Of a stretch of 64,000 nucleotides of DNA, positions 1 to 10,852 are shown piece after piece. Under the pieces are notes generated by a model. The model was not told the origin of the DNA and ran no database searches. It worked only from the letters and a program-made list of their open reading frames with translations. The stretch's first letter is position 1. Each line of letters starts with the position of its first letter. The translations under genes and the position numbers were made by a program. Source of the stretch: Zanthoxylum bungeanum (Eukaryota; Streptophyta; Magnoliopsida; Sapindales; Rutaceae); contig SKCR01026844.1 in the NCBI GenBank assembly GCA_019454045.1, forward strand, positions 27,025 through 91,024. Reading direction: 5' to 3'.

Positions 1-556
1 ATGATGATTGATGTAGTTAATTTAACCAATTTGGTCCAATTTATCCAATTTAAGGAAATTGAAAAATTAGGGTTTAAGACCTCATCCAAATTTGGGGATT
101 TTCATTTATGTTGTGTATTTGGATGTATATATGATGCATATAAAGTTTCATGTTGATTGAATTTCATTTGGATGTGTCTTGAAGCATGAAAGTGCAAAAT
201 GCACAAATTGGAGCCCAATGGTGCTCACGGCCAAGGAAGAAAAATTGGGGATTTTGGTTGCCTTGGTGTTTTGATGTTTTGAACATGCTAATTTCATCTT
301 AGAAATGATTTAGAATCATTCAAAATTGATTTGATCAATTTCGGATTAAAATGAACAAAATAACAAGTGTAAGGGCAATTCGGTAAATTCACTTAAATAT
401 GATTTATTGAATTTTATTTTCATAATTTGATTATTGGAATATTAAATAAATATGTTTATTTAATTAATCTGAGAAAAACTTTTGAAATCGAAAAATATGA
501 TTTTCCACCGCTTCTGTTGCGTTACCGGATTTTGCCCATAAAAACCCCTACATGTA
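1..556. other. unassigned AT-rich flank
   Basis: I recognise no gene, LTR end or RNA here. The sequence is AT-rich with short runs of TTAATT and CCAATTT type words. An open frame of 78 codons crosses the right part of the stretch but has no family signature and runs into the candidate small element that starts at 557. Confidence 0.4.
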
Positions 557-939
557 TAGGGATGATAAAAATCTTCATGGGTTCAGGGTCCCGTGGGGAT
601 CTGGTCCAATTAGGGTGGGCTCAGAATCTCAAAATATATAAAAATCTGAATTGGGTCGCGTAAAATATTTCCAATTTTTAACATTTTTTTTAAAAAAATA
701 TATAAAATATATAGATTACAAATAAAAAGTCCATTATCTTACTCTAAAATTTTCACATAAAATAAAATATTAACAGTAAAATAAGTGGAGATCGGGTCCC
801 TACTTATTCCCCATCCTCATTTGAAGATAATGAGGAATATCCTCATATGAGGAATTTCGGGTTTTTAGATTTCTAAATATTTCGAGTTCGGGTTCATGGA
901 TCATGATCCCTACTCGAACTTGCCTTATTGCCTTCCCTA
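557..939. mobile_element. candidate non-autonomous hAT-like element (about 383 bp)
   Basis: The left end reads TAGGGATGATAAAAATC and the inverted right end reads TAGGGAAGGCAATAAGGC, an imperfect terminal inverted repeat of the TAGGGNTGGCAAT kind seen in many plant hAT elements. GGGTTC/GGGTCC-type words lie just inside both ends, as subterminal repeats often do. I could not find a convincing 8-bp target duplication (left flank TACATGTA, right flank TGGATCTG), so the borders are tentative. There is no coding capacity. Confidence 0.4.
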
Positions 940-961
940 TGGATCTGAATTCATGCTCTAA

Positions 962-1262
962 TAGGTTTTTTCAGAGTACTCTTCCATCGTCAGATCTTGT
1001 TAGGCTTTTCCTCTTTGGGTAGACTTCAGAAACTTCATGCTCTGATGGGTTTTTCTACCATATATCACAGTCTTCTTATTTCTCTTCAGACTTTGATAGA
1101 CATTTCCTCTTTGGGTCCGACTTCATGCTCTGATTGGATTTTCTACCATACATCAGAGTATTCTTCCCTCGTCAGACCCTATTAGGCATTTCCTTTTTTT
1201 GGGTTTGACTTCATAAAATTCATGCTCTAATGGGTTTTCCATACATCAAAGTCATAAATCTA
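962..1262. repeat. degenerate ~90-bp minisatellite, short array (about 3 units)
   Basis: Three units in B-A-B order share the core words TTCCTCTTTGGGT, TTCATGCTCTGATGGG and TTTCTACCATACATCAGAG. Units alternate between a form with CTTCTTATTTCTC before TCAGAC and a form with ATTCTTCCCTCG. The same two unit types alternate in the larger array at 2883-4215, so the two arrays are one family separated by about 1.6 kb. Confidence 0.85.
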
Positions 1263-2882
1263 TTATGACTTGATGTCATAAATTTCTCATGAGTATGTGA
1301 TTATTTTTTAAGTGATAATATTAATAATATTGGAGCATTATTGGATGGTTCTTCTTGTTAATACGAAGATGAATGACTGGTTGTGCACTAATCCTCACAA
1401 ATAATATATTCATAAACAATAAAACCAAAATAAAGGTTATAATGTGACTAGAGTGTTTTAGCCCAAATGTGCTATATTGTTACTTGATTATCAAAAAATC
1501 GATCCCTTGTTCTAGGGTTCCCATACTATTTATAATATTTTGTTACAAGGAAAATAAAATGACAACGGTTACATTCCATTCACATCTCCCACTAATTGGA
1601 CCACACTCTAGAATCGTAGAACTTGCTTATACTGGGTGGTTGTCCAGTTTAAAGGAAGAGAAAATGATTAATTAGTTGTTTGATTTCTTATTTATACTAT
1701 TCATGTCATTAATGAGATGATATTTCAGGCTCATTCCTTGTGTGACTTCTACTTGACTTTGTTCGGGCCGAGCATGATATGGAATTTCTACGGGGGGCTC
1801 TGAATTCAGACTATGATGGAGGTTTCATATCAGATTCCGACGATAGGTTATAATGTCAGACTCTGATGGAAGTTCTCGTATCAGATCTGACGATAGGTCC
1901 TAGCGTCAAACTCTAACGACGGTAGGTCCCGAAGACTGGTTCTAACGAGAGGTAATGGAGCCCTCTTCATCTTGCCACATGTCATTTTACCAAATGCTTG
2001 ATTTTTCCCTAAATATTCCCTATTTTATTTGCTTTATTTTGAAAAATGTGAAAATAAACTATTTCTTGAATGTTTAAAAAATCAAGTGGGCCCCTCCCCT
2101 CGCCTTTACTGAAAATATGGCTCTTGAGTGTCTTGGACCGCCTCTTTGTCTCACAGTCCCATGCATATTACAATATCATCAGCCATGTGAATAGTGTCAA
2201 GTGTTATCGCATTGGTTGGGATGACCGCATCAAGCTATCCTGCTGACAGAACCTACCATGGAGGTCTTGATGAATGTGACACAACTGCGGGGGTCGTGGA
2301 TTAGAACTAGGATCTAGACAATTTTATCCACTATTGGGGCATCAGAATCAACTTTTTAGATGATTTGGAAGATGAAGTTGAGGAAAGTTTAGGTTTTCAA
2401 GATACTGTAGAATATTCGGGTGCTGCCACACATCTTTATATTGACCCAAACCTTATACTGATCCATTCGAGGACTGTTTCCCCTCAGGATGTTCCTGCCT
2501 TCGCTGCTCAAAATGTCCATTCTGCTCTTTTGATGCTTTCGGCTCCTCCTGCTCATCTGGGCATGCCAGCCGCTATTGTGGAGCATTTTTTAGCCATTTT
2601 ACCGGTTGTTGTACTGTATTTAGAGGGCACACTCACTTCTTCAACATGCTCTATTTTTCCATGAACTTACAAAATAATATATTATAAATGTACATGACCT
2701 TCGAGGATGCCCAACGTCGAGTTCCTAGAAAGTGGAGATGAATTCTCAGACCCCTTCATCTCTTTTATTTTTCTATTATTTTGGACTTGTAATTTTATGG
2801 AAAAATATGTACAATACTCGAATGAATAATACCTTTCCTTTTGTAACATTTATTCTGGTAATGAATATTTTGGGCCTTTTGG
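1263..2882. other. unassigned spacer between the two minisatellite arrays
   Basis: No gene recognised. A 99-codon plus-strand frame (2365-2664) has no motif I know and overlaps an equally plain minus-strand frame. The stretch contains a separate three-unit repeat (1807-1956). It could be non-coding DNA of the surrounding old Ty3 element, but nothing proves that. Confidence 0.4.
1807..1956. repeat. three degenerate units of exactly 50-bp spacing
   Basis: Units begin at 1807, 1857 and 1907 with CAGACTATGATGG, CAGACTCTGATGG and CAAACTCTAACGACGG. The first two also share ATCAGAT and CGACGATAGGT at matching offsets; the third is decayed. The phrase CAGACTCTGATGG resembles the core of the ~90-bp minisatellite on either side, so this may be a derived short unit. 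Confidence 0.65.
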
Positions 2883-4215
2883 AGAATTTTGCATTTGTCC
2901 CTTATCATCGGATCTTGATATGTTGTTCCCTCTCGAGTTTGAATTTCTACAGTTTCATATTATGATGGGCTCCTTCTTCTATACATCAGAGCCTTCCCAG
3001 ATGGTCATCTTCAAATCTTGATAGGTTGTTCATCTTTGGGTCCGACACTATGAGTTTTCGTACTCCGATGGGCTTTTCTACCATACATCAGAGTCTTCTC
3101 AGATTCTTCTTTTCCTATTCAACTCGGGTAGGTTGTTCCTTTTTGGTTTGATGTCATAGATTTTCATACTCTTATGGGTTTTGCTGTCACGCATTAGAGT
3201 CTTCTTTTTTCCTTGTCATACTTTATTAGGCATTCCCTCTTTGGGTCTGATATGTTGAAACTTCATGCTCTGATGTGTTTTTCTACCATACATCATAATA
3301 TTCTTTTTTTCTCGTTAGACCCTAACAGACGTTCCCTCTTTAGGGTCTGGGGTTCAGAAACTCCATGCTCTCATTGGTTTTTCTACCATATATCATAGTC
3401 TTCTTATTTCTCGTCAGATCCTTTTTGGCATTTCCTCTTTGGGTCTAACTTCATGCTCTGATGGAATTTTTCTACCATACATCAAAGTACTTTTCCCTCG
3501 TCAAACCTTGTTGGACATTTCCTCCTTAGGTCGGACGATCATTACTATGAAAGGTTTTTCTACTATATGTCGGTCTTTATTTTCCTTGTCGGACCTGGAT
3601 AAACATTTCCTATTTGGGTCTCACGTTTTGAAATTTCATGCTCTGATGAGTTTTTCTACCATACATTAGACTCTTCTTATTTCTCGTCAGATCTTGATAG
3701 GCATTTATCTTTGGGTATGACTTTAGAAACTTCATGCTCTGATGAGTTTTCCTACCATACATCAGACTCTTCTTATTTCTTATCAGACCTTGATAGCGTT
3801 TTCTATCTGGGTCTTAATTCATGTTCTGATGAGTTCTTATACCATACATCGGAGTATTCTTCCCTCATCAGACCCTGTTAGGCATTTCCTCTTTAGGTCT
3901 GACTTCATAAACTTCATAATCTGATGGATTTTTCTACTATACATAAGAGTTTTCTTATTTCTCGTCAGAGCATGATATGCATTTCCTCTTTGGGTATGAC
4001 TTCATGCTTTGATGGGATTTTCTACCATACATCATAATATTATTCCCTCGACGGACCCTGTTAGGCATTTCCTCTTTGGGTCTGACTTCAAAAACTTCAC
4101 GTTCTGATGGGTTTTCCTATTATACATCAGAATCTTCTTATTTCTCATCAGATCCTGTTGGGTAATTCCTATTTGGGTCTGATATTTTGGGTTTCTTTCT
4201 TGAGATAGCTAGGCA
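2883..4215. repeat. dimeric minisatellite array, ~90-bp units in A/B alternation
   Basis: About 14-15 degenerate units. The marker word CATTTCCTCTTTGGGTC or close variants recurs near 3421, 3508, 3594, 3694, 3789, 3872, 3969, 4056 and 4153, that is, spacings of about 83-100 bp. Type A units contain AAACTTCATGCTCTGATG and TCTTCTTATTTCTCGTCAGA; type B units lack the AAACTT insert and contain ATTCTTCCCTCGTCAGACC. They mostly alternate, making a higher-order dimer of about 180 bp. The right edge abuts the minus-strand gag remnant. Some Tat-lineage Ty3 elements carry tandem repeats in non-coding regions, which is one explanation. Confidence 0.85.
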
Positions 4216-5055
4216 CTGGTGGGTTTTTCTATTATGTGTCAAAGCTCTTTTGTTTATGGTAAAGCCTATGACGTAATGAATATTGGGCCATCAAATAGTA
4301 AGAATATTTCATTTAAATTGAAGATTCTTACTTATAGTTTTTTTAAACATTTGTGCATTCAATATTCCAGGCACTGCATTTCTATTTCTAGCATTCATGA
4401 GTTTGTAGGTTATCATGTCTAGGTTCTCACTGACCTCGAACAAACCCTCATATTATTCTCATAGCTTCCTATCTTGCTGGACCTCATGAGGTCCTGAATT
4501 CATTCCTATCTCTCTGTGACTTTCTTTTCCTCGAGTCTAGACTTTGTTCGCTTCTAGCTCGGCTGTTACGACCTTGATTTGCCAATGTGACTGTAGCGGC
4601 TTGAAACATCTTGGTTTTATTCTCTATCAGCTTCAACATGCCCTATACTCTGGTCCGTACTTTCGACATGTCATGCGGAAATCCCTTCTGGAACTCCTTA
4701 TGAATGTAGAACCTGCTATCCAACTCTCTGATGAAGAAGGATGCTGCTAACTTTGAGTCTAGGTTATTGACAATGTTCATCTTGTAAATGAACCTCTGTA
4801 AGTATTGATTGGGAGGCTCATCGTAGCTATGCTCCAACTGCAGGTTTGCTATAGTAATTTCAGTGGGACAGTTTCCATAGTACTGCTTAATGAACATCTT
4901 CCCCAGATCTTTAAAACACTATATGAATATTGCAAGAACTAAGAGAGGGCGTTGCCAGCAAGAGTGGTAACGAAAAATTTACACATTAGAGCCTCGTTGG
5001 TGGTTTCAAAACCAGGTGAGTAACTAGGTCTGACTTCCCAATGTACTTATCATAG
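4216..5055 (-). pseudogene. Ty3-type gag, C-terminal part (split by element G1)
   Basis: The minus strand encodes a gag-like stretch. The clearest block (4897 to 4643) contains QLEHSYDEPPNQYLQRF, matching the usual gag pattern of an aromatic residue, then Q-rich and E/S-L-x-x-Y-x-x-RF. Just upstream (minus sense, 5050 to 4900) are YIGKSDLVTHLV and, in a shifted frame, CKFFVTTLAGNALS, which fit the Y-x-G-x-x-D-P-x-x-HL and F-x-x-TL-x-G-x-A motifs of Ty3 gag. Below 4640 a charged R/S-rich tail follows. Several frameshifts and stops make it dead. The N-terminal half of the same gag continues at 46578-46980 on the other side of G1. Confidence 0.75.
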
Positions 5056-5905
5056 TGATGAGCGGAAAATATATCAATATTTACAGTCTATTTTACTTAA
5101 TATTTTGTATAGTATCTAGAGTTTTATGAACGTTTTGATATGTTTTATTTTATTTTACAGATAAAATAAAATCGGGACTTAATGGAATCAATCAGGATGA
5201 AATATGGAACAAAGAATGGCAAAAACTGGACTTGACATTTGGATTTTGGAGGTTGGAAACTTGAAATGGCGTTCTAACGAAGTACAATTTTGGAAATTTC
5301 AACTTTTGCGTAATTTTCGTAGTTCGGACATAACTAGGTCTGACTTCCCAATGGACTTGACATTTTGAATTTTGAAGTTTTCACGACCGAAATTGATGAA
5401 AAATATGAAATTGTGTTATATGTAATTACTAAAGTCATTATAAAAAAAAATGAAAATGACAATTTACAATTGTCCAACTTCCATGTTTGGTGGAGAAATT
5501 TGTGGAGGCCTTTATATTTGCCTATAAATACCATGCCAAAAACTATACATTTTTCATGCTTTTTTTGGGGGATTTCTCCATGAAAACCTAAAAGAAAGTA
5601 TCTTGTATGTTTATTTAAGTTTTCTTGTATTTTCTTTTTATTTATTTAATAAATTTTTGTGTGTTTTTGATTACATCATGAGTATATAATCTCTTTTTGC
5701 TAGAGTATGAGGTGAAACTTTTATTATAATAATTTATATTTACTTCCTTAATTTAAATAAGTAATTTGAATTAATTATTTACCGCATATATGGCCGGTTT
5801 CACATTATTGGACTTAGTTACCTCCTACATGGTCGATTTATATGATTTTGTTACCGTTTATATGGTCGGTTGGAATTTGGACAAATGACATCCACCGCTT
5901 ATATG
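5056..5905 (+). repeat. G1 5' LTR, first part
   Basis: Matches the 3' LTR from 44759 onward. It starts TGATGAGCGG and stops inside a repeated LTR word (ACCGCTTATATG) where copia A2 was inserted. About 75 bp present in the 3' LTR (from the word ACTGTTTATTC) are replaced here by a 23-bp copy of flanking sequence (see findings). Three to four copies of an ACCGCCTATATGGTCGGTT-like word lie at 5780-5905. Confidence 0.85.
5521..5530 (+). promoter_or_regulatory. TATA box of G1 LTR
   Basis: CCTATAAATA is conserved at the same relative place in the 3' LTR (45312-45320) and, on the minus strand, in solo LTR G3 (26896-26905). It is the probable U3 promoter of this LTR family. Confidence 0.6.
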
Positions 5906-7803
5906 TGTTGGACAGTTATGACCCATAGCGTCACTATTTATAAAAGACATTGTGGTTTTTGTACAAATTAACTATGTAGCAATGGAAATTGCTTTTTATC
6001 ATTTTGTAATTTATTTACTTGGATATATAAATGGTAAAAGTCCTTATGATTAGTTCCGAATTGATAAGATATGAGACAATATCAATTCAAAATGGTTTAA
6101 TCATTAAAACATCCACAGTCGTAGTATTATCGAGATTGGACATCTAAAATGCAGAATAGACTAGTATTGCACTTGTGCGTGTTATGGAAGCGTAACATCA
6201 TAGTTCTCATATATTTAAGTATAAGATACTTATGCAAGTGCGGTAGGAGGTCGTGTTTACCGATGGTACGGAAACAGCTTCGCTCTGGATAGACCCCGCG
6301 GAATTCCATTGGTAGTGTGACTATGTGTTTATGGGAATCCGCATCAGGGTAGGTGCATTTGGTCTTAACCTGAGACTTGCATCGCTAGTACTTGCGACAA
6401 TCAATACTCTTTGGTTTTGGTCGTCCAGAACTTTAACAGGTTCTGTGTACGCCTATTCTGGGTTTATTGAGAATCGTAGTGTATTGGATATGATGTCAAG
6501 ACGGAAGTATCACTTCAGTCACATGAAGATGATGATCACGTAGGGATACAGAATTGGTTCTCTATTGTGTTGCAACCATCGTGATAATATGACTTAGTCA
6601 TGATTATCCGATTAAAGAGACTAGTTGTTAGATATCCGATATATGCTTTGTACGGGGCAGACACTATTCCAGCCTCAGGCCTTGCATGTGACATCTGATA
6701 CTGGATCGTTATACGCAATACTACATATACTACGCCTGACAAAGATCGTATATTCCATTAAGAATATTTCTAGAGAATTGGGTAGGCATGACGCTTTGCT
6801 AGAAGCCAACCATGTCTCGTAAATCGGTAAAAACGTAGTACGAGGTACGTAAGTGTTCGGATAGTCCGACGACCGAATTTACTGCCAACATATCTAGGGA
6901 TCTCTTGGGTCGCTTCCCGAAGGTTCACCGATGACGTATGATTCGAACTTTATTAATCTGGGATTAATAGCCGAGAGATTTTATCTGGGATAAAATACTA
7001 TTTGAAGAGATAGAACGATTAATTTGGAATTAATCGATAAAATAATATATTTGATATATTAAACGAAATTAGATTTCGATGCAGAATTAAAATTAGATTT
7101 ATAATTAATTCGTTAGCGACGTGAATAGTAATTTTCCTAGGCATAATTATTTAATTATGTCGCACAGAAGTTCATTAATTCAGAATTATCGAACCCGAGC
7201 CCCGGAGTGTTTGCGGGCCCACTCGGATTTCGAATTAAGTGGGGCCCATAAGTCACATCGCGAGTCACATCACTTGTCACTTTAGTGATAGACATCAAGT
7301 CACCTTTTTGGTGAGTGACATACAGTCACTATTCATGATGTTGGTTGGTGTGGACATTTAATGTAATTTTAGACCCAAAATTTTGGTTGACTTTTGGAAA
7401 GGTTATACTAAATTTTGGTAATAGATTTTTCATAAGGTTTTTGGAAAAACAAATAACAAAAGAATTGAAAACTCTCTCTCCCCCAAAATAGACCAAAACC
7501 GTGAGCCTTGGAGGAAGGAAGAAGAATAGTTTTTCTTCCAATCTTGCTAGCACAAACAAGGAATCAATACAAGGTGTTAGGGAAACCAATCTAAGAGCCT
7601 GGGATCCATTTAAAGCTTGGAGCTTGTATATATTCATCAATAAAATCAAGCCTTGGCCGAGAGCTTCAACAAAGGGAAATTTTTTTTTTTGTTCTTCACA
7701 TCCAAAAGCCGATCAATGTAAGTATGATTCCGCCATACTTCTTATGAGTATTCATTCTATTTCTATGCTTGAATGATCTTGGGATTAACCTAGAAACCCA
7801 ACA
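5906..7803 (+). repeat. A2 5' LTR (1,898 bp)
   Basis: Starts TGTTGGACAGTTATGACCC and ends TAGAAACCCAACA, the TG...CA ends shared by all copia A LTRs here. A TATA box (TATATAAAT) lies at 6024-6032. It includes a short LTR ORF (about 6325-6543), a run of micro-hairpins (6951-7200) and a splice-donor-like GTAAGT at 7718. Confidence 0.9.
6951..7200 (+). repeat. micro-hairpin array in A2 LTR
   Basis: Consecutive short inverted repeats separated by 3-nt loops. The first is TATTAATC-TGG-GATTAATA (6951-6969) and the second ATTTTATC-TGG-GATAAAAT (6978-6996); then GATTAATT-TGG-AATTAATC, AATATAT-TTG-ATATATT and CGAAAT-TAG-ATTTCG. The order is the same as in the other A LTRs, with one unit disturbed by an indel. 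Confidence 0.8.
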
Positions 7804-9919
7804 ATGGTATCATTGAGCCATTTTGAGCATGAAATATACTTAGGGTAAATTGGATTTGAGCATGTTTTGACTAAATTAATTGTTTGAGCATGCTTGTATA
7901 TGGATGACTTGGAGTTGTTTGTGATCAATTTTAAGAAAAATGGATTAGATCAATTTTTCCCCAACATTATGGCTTGGCCGAATGTAATACTTGCCCTAAT
8001 GTCATGGTATTTTTGTTTTTTGATCATTGAATGAGTTGAAAAACATGGGTAATGTTGATTTATAATTCAATCGGATTGAAAACGAAATCGGACTTAAAAA
8101 CCCTATAATGTCGTGAGTTGATAAGCATGTAATGAGATGATTTTTTTGATTCAAAAATGTTGGACATGAGTTGAACAAATTAATATATGATTAATTGATT
8201 AAATTTATATTTTGGAAATATTAATTTAGATAATCAATTAATATATTACACTTGAATTAATTGAATTTTGAAATTTGGAATATTGAAATTTAATTAATTG
8301 GGCTTGATTTTGAATTGGGCTTTTAATTGTTGTATTTGGGCATAATGGGCTTGGTTGGGCCAAGTTGGTTTAGGCAAATTGGATTGAATCCAAATTGGGC
8401 CTAAATCATTCCATTAAGTCCAAATATAACAAATGGGCTTTAAAAGTTTAATTGGGCCTAATGGGCCTAAATTGGTTTCTTGGAAAATAAGGGTGATTCC
8501 TTAAATGGGCTTCGGTATTTGGGTTTGACCCATATTGACCAAAGTCCATGCCTTATGAAATCAATTGAAAACCCATTGGATTTTAATTAAACGACATTGG
8601 ATGTTAACTGGGCTTTGAGACCCATTTAGATTACATTTGGAATCTAAATCGTTAAAGCGCATTAAAAGGTGTAGATATTTAATTTTGAATTAAATAAATG
8701 AATTAGTATTGAGTACGAAATAAATTAGATTTAAAGAGTAATTCGATATAATTTAAGAATTCGTACTTCGAGTACTTATTCTAAATCGAGTTGGACTCGC
8801 GCAAATCAAATCATTATTTGAACATTGGATGATCACTAATATTCAAAGATTAATTAATTTGATTAGATTGATTGAATAACATGCTTGAATGAATACACGG
8901 ATGTGATGAATGAATAGTGTATATTAGATGGATATTAGAAGGGATGGCAATTTTAGAAATTATTGTAAATTTAGAATTTATTAAATTGGACCTGCGTGTC
9001 TAGCCTTTTCTCTTTATTGATTCTTTGTATTCTCTTCTCACCTAATTCCCCTCAATGTTAATGAGGTTTCTATTATTGTATTATGTAATTGGGTAGAAGT
9101 AAGAATATTGCTAGCCGGGGAGAGGAAATGAAGTGATTTATTCTAGGAACAATTTGTTAAATATCCATCCGCATATCGTTATTAATTTTATTTCCGCGCC
9201 TTATTATGCTTTTAGAATGCATGCTTAAGGGTGTATGATGAGACCTAACAAAGATAATAAATTGGTTCCCAATTACGGAAAAACCCTCAAAATATATTAA
9301 GCGTTTTTCCTTCCATTGAGTGATTCTTACTCAAGATCCAAGATTGGAACTGATTTGTTTGCCACAGTCAAGACCTTTGTCAATTGCGGATATGTTTGAA
9401 TCATGAAAGCTTTGTTCCATATCGGTGTCTTATCCAAGTTGTGATTTGTTGGCCAAAGTCAAGATCACTTCTTGTCTATCGACATTGATTACGAAGTTTT
9501 CCAAAGTCAATGGGTCCCGCTTAACTGGAATCATTAAGCTTGTTGTGCAAAAGCCAAGGCTTAGTTGATTCAGAGGAAATATTGACATATACACTGTGTA
9601 TATGTTTCGGACTTGGAGGTCTACCTACCGGATCTAGGAATTGGATGAGATCCAATTGATCTTCGAGATCTACCTAGTTAAATATCATACAGCTTGTTGG
9701 CCAAAGTCAAGGTTGTGTGTTATTTAACGGGATCCTAGCCCACTAGGAAACTAGGTTTCCTGAGTACTCGACAAAGTGTTAGAGGCTTGTCGAAAAATAG
9801 TGGGAGGCTAGTATTGAATTTGTAATTTCGTTCAAATACTTGGCTTTACACGCTTTCAAATTATTTCGTCAATTATTCTTATTAGTTGAACTAATATAAT
9901 TTTATCTTTCTTGTAACAG
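7718..9919 (+). other. putative leader intron of A2 (2,202 nt)
   Basis: Donor-like GTAAGTATG at 7718 in U5 and acceptor-like TTTCTTGTAACAG ending at 9919, 53 nt before the gag ATG. A branch-site-like CTAAT lies shortly upstream (GTTGAACTAATATAA). No open frame of note lies between. The same two sites and spacing occur in A1 and A3. Splicing is inferred, not shown. Confidence 0.55.
7805..7817 (+). other. primer-binding site of A2
   Basis: TGGTATCATTGAG follows the LTR end by one base. It matches the initiator-methionine tRNA primer site TGGTATCAGAGC, which A3 keeps exactly, with two changes. Confidence 0.75.
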
Positions 9920-9972
9920 TTAGACTGTACCCAAAATATTGTTAATTGGATAATTGGATTATCGAAATTAAA

Positions 9973-10215
9973 ATGACTAGAAAGAACAGTGTTATGGACA
10001 TTATCATCAGTGACAATGTCTTCAATGGCACGGACTTTTCCGACTGGGAGATGAATCTCAGAATTATTCTGGGATCCGAGAAGTTACTCTATACGATAGA
10101 TAGACCTCTTGGGCCTAAGCCCGGACCTGAGGAAATAGTTGAGCGTGAGCTTTGAAAGACTCACAGTGATGACAACTGCACCACTCAGTCCATTATGCTT
10201 GCTGCCATGAATCAG
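9973..10215 (+). pseudogene. A2 gag fragment (truncated)
   Basis: ATG at 9973, in line with A3's gag ATG at 55539. The frame reads DIIISDNVFNGTDFSDWEMN, the N-terminal gag signature shared with A1 and A3. A TGA at 10153-10155 interrupts the L-x-L-W-K-T-H block where the other copies have TGG. The gene is cut off at about codon 80 by the deletion. It is the capsid-forming gag of a copia element and is now inert. Confidence 0.85.
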
Positions 10216-10606
10216 CATATTATCTAGGGTTGTGATGAATACCAATATCAATGGTTTTATAAGTTGAGTTACTTTGTGTTTTGTGTGATGTTTTGGTTTA
10301 TTTATTGAGTCTAGTTCTTAATGCGTCTTATTGAATTCGTCGCCAATAAGATTGATTAGGTAAACTTAAAATGAACTTGGAAAATAGGTTTTAGGTTTAG
10401 CCATAGACTCAATAATACACGATCTCACTTTGGATGATTTTCTTCCAAGATATGAATATACCTGTAGGGCGGGTGTAACCACAATTGGAACTTAAACTTA
10501 ATGAATTTGGAGTTTCTTAGTTAACATAGGAATATAGTTAACTAAGTAACTTTGAATATTTTTATCTAACCATCGAAAGAGGCTTATGAATACATTTGTG
10601 GTCTAG
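10216..10606 (+). repeat. G1 5' LTR, second part
   Basis: Resumes the G1 LTR (compare 45886-46285), including TCAATGGTTTTATAAGTT and AGCCATAGACTCAATAA. It ends at TCTAG, after which the 3' LTR has about 300 more bases that are absent here. The missing part includes the LTR end, primer-binding site, leader and gag start, so a second deletion joined the LTR directly to gag. Confidence 0.8.
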
Positions 10607-10852
10607 CATGAATGCTAAGCTGGATCAAATATGCGAATTCATGGAAACTCTTAGCATGAATGTTAATGTCGGTTCCATAAGTTCACCATATGGAGGAGCA
10701 CCAGAGGCAGAATCTTACAACTAATATGATGAGACGATGAACTATCTTAGTACTTTCAAAAAATAGAGAAACAATCCATATCTCAACACCTACAATCCAG
10801 GATGGCGGAATCATCCCAATTTCACATGGAGTAACAATTTCGGGAAAAAGAT
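10607..10852 (+). pseudogene. G1 gag, internal fragment
   Basis: Plus-strand frame with LDQICEFMETLSMNV and later NTYNPGWRNHPNFTW, the latter a strong signature of Athila-lineage gag. Two in-frame stops are present. Copia B is inserted immediately after (10853). Gag resumes at 37027 in a compatible frame, beyond copia B. Confidence 0.8.

Larger units (their letters stand above)
5906..10215 (+). mobile_element. copia element 'A2', 3'-truncated
   Basis: A Ty1/copia element with a complete 5' LTR, primer-binding site, full leader and only the first ~80 codons of gag. It sits in the G1 5' LTR at ATATG (5901-5905), the same five bases that are duplicated around copia A1. Everything from mid-gag to its 3' LTR, plus about 190 bp of G1 LTR, is missing: at about 10215 the sequence jumps to the G1 LTR word CATATTATCTA. 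A short CA/CAT match at the joint suggests illegitimate recombination. Confidence 0.85.

Noticed and set aside
2365..2664. 99-codon plus-strand ORF as a host gene
   Set aside because: No family motif, overlapped by a minus-strand ORF, and lies between minisatellite arrays.
7329..7649. 106-codon minus-strand ORF in the A2 LTR
   Set aside because: Not preserved in the other A LTRs at the same place and antisense to the LTR transcript.
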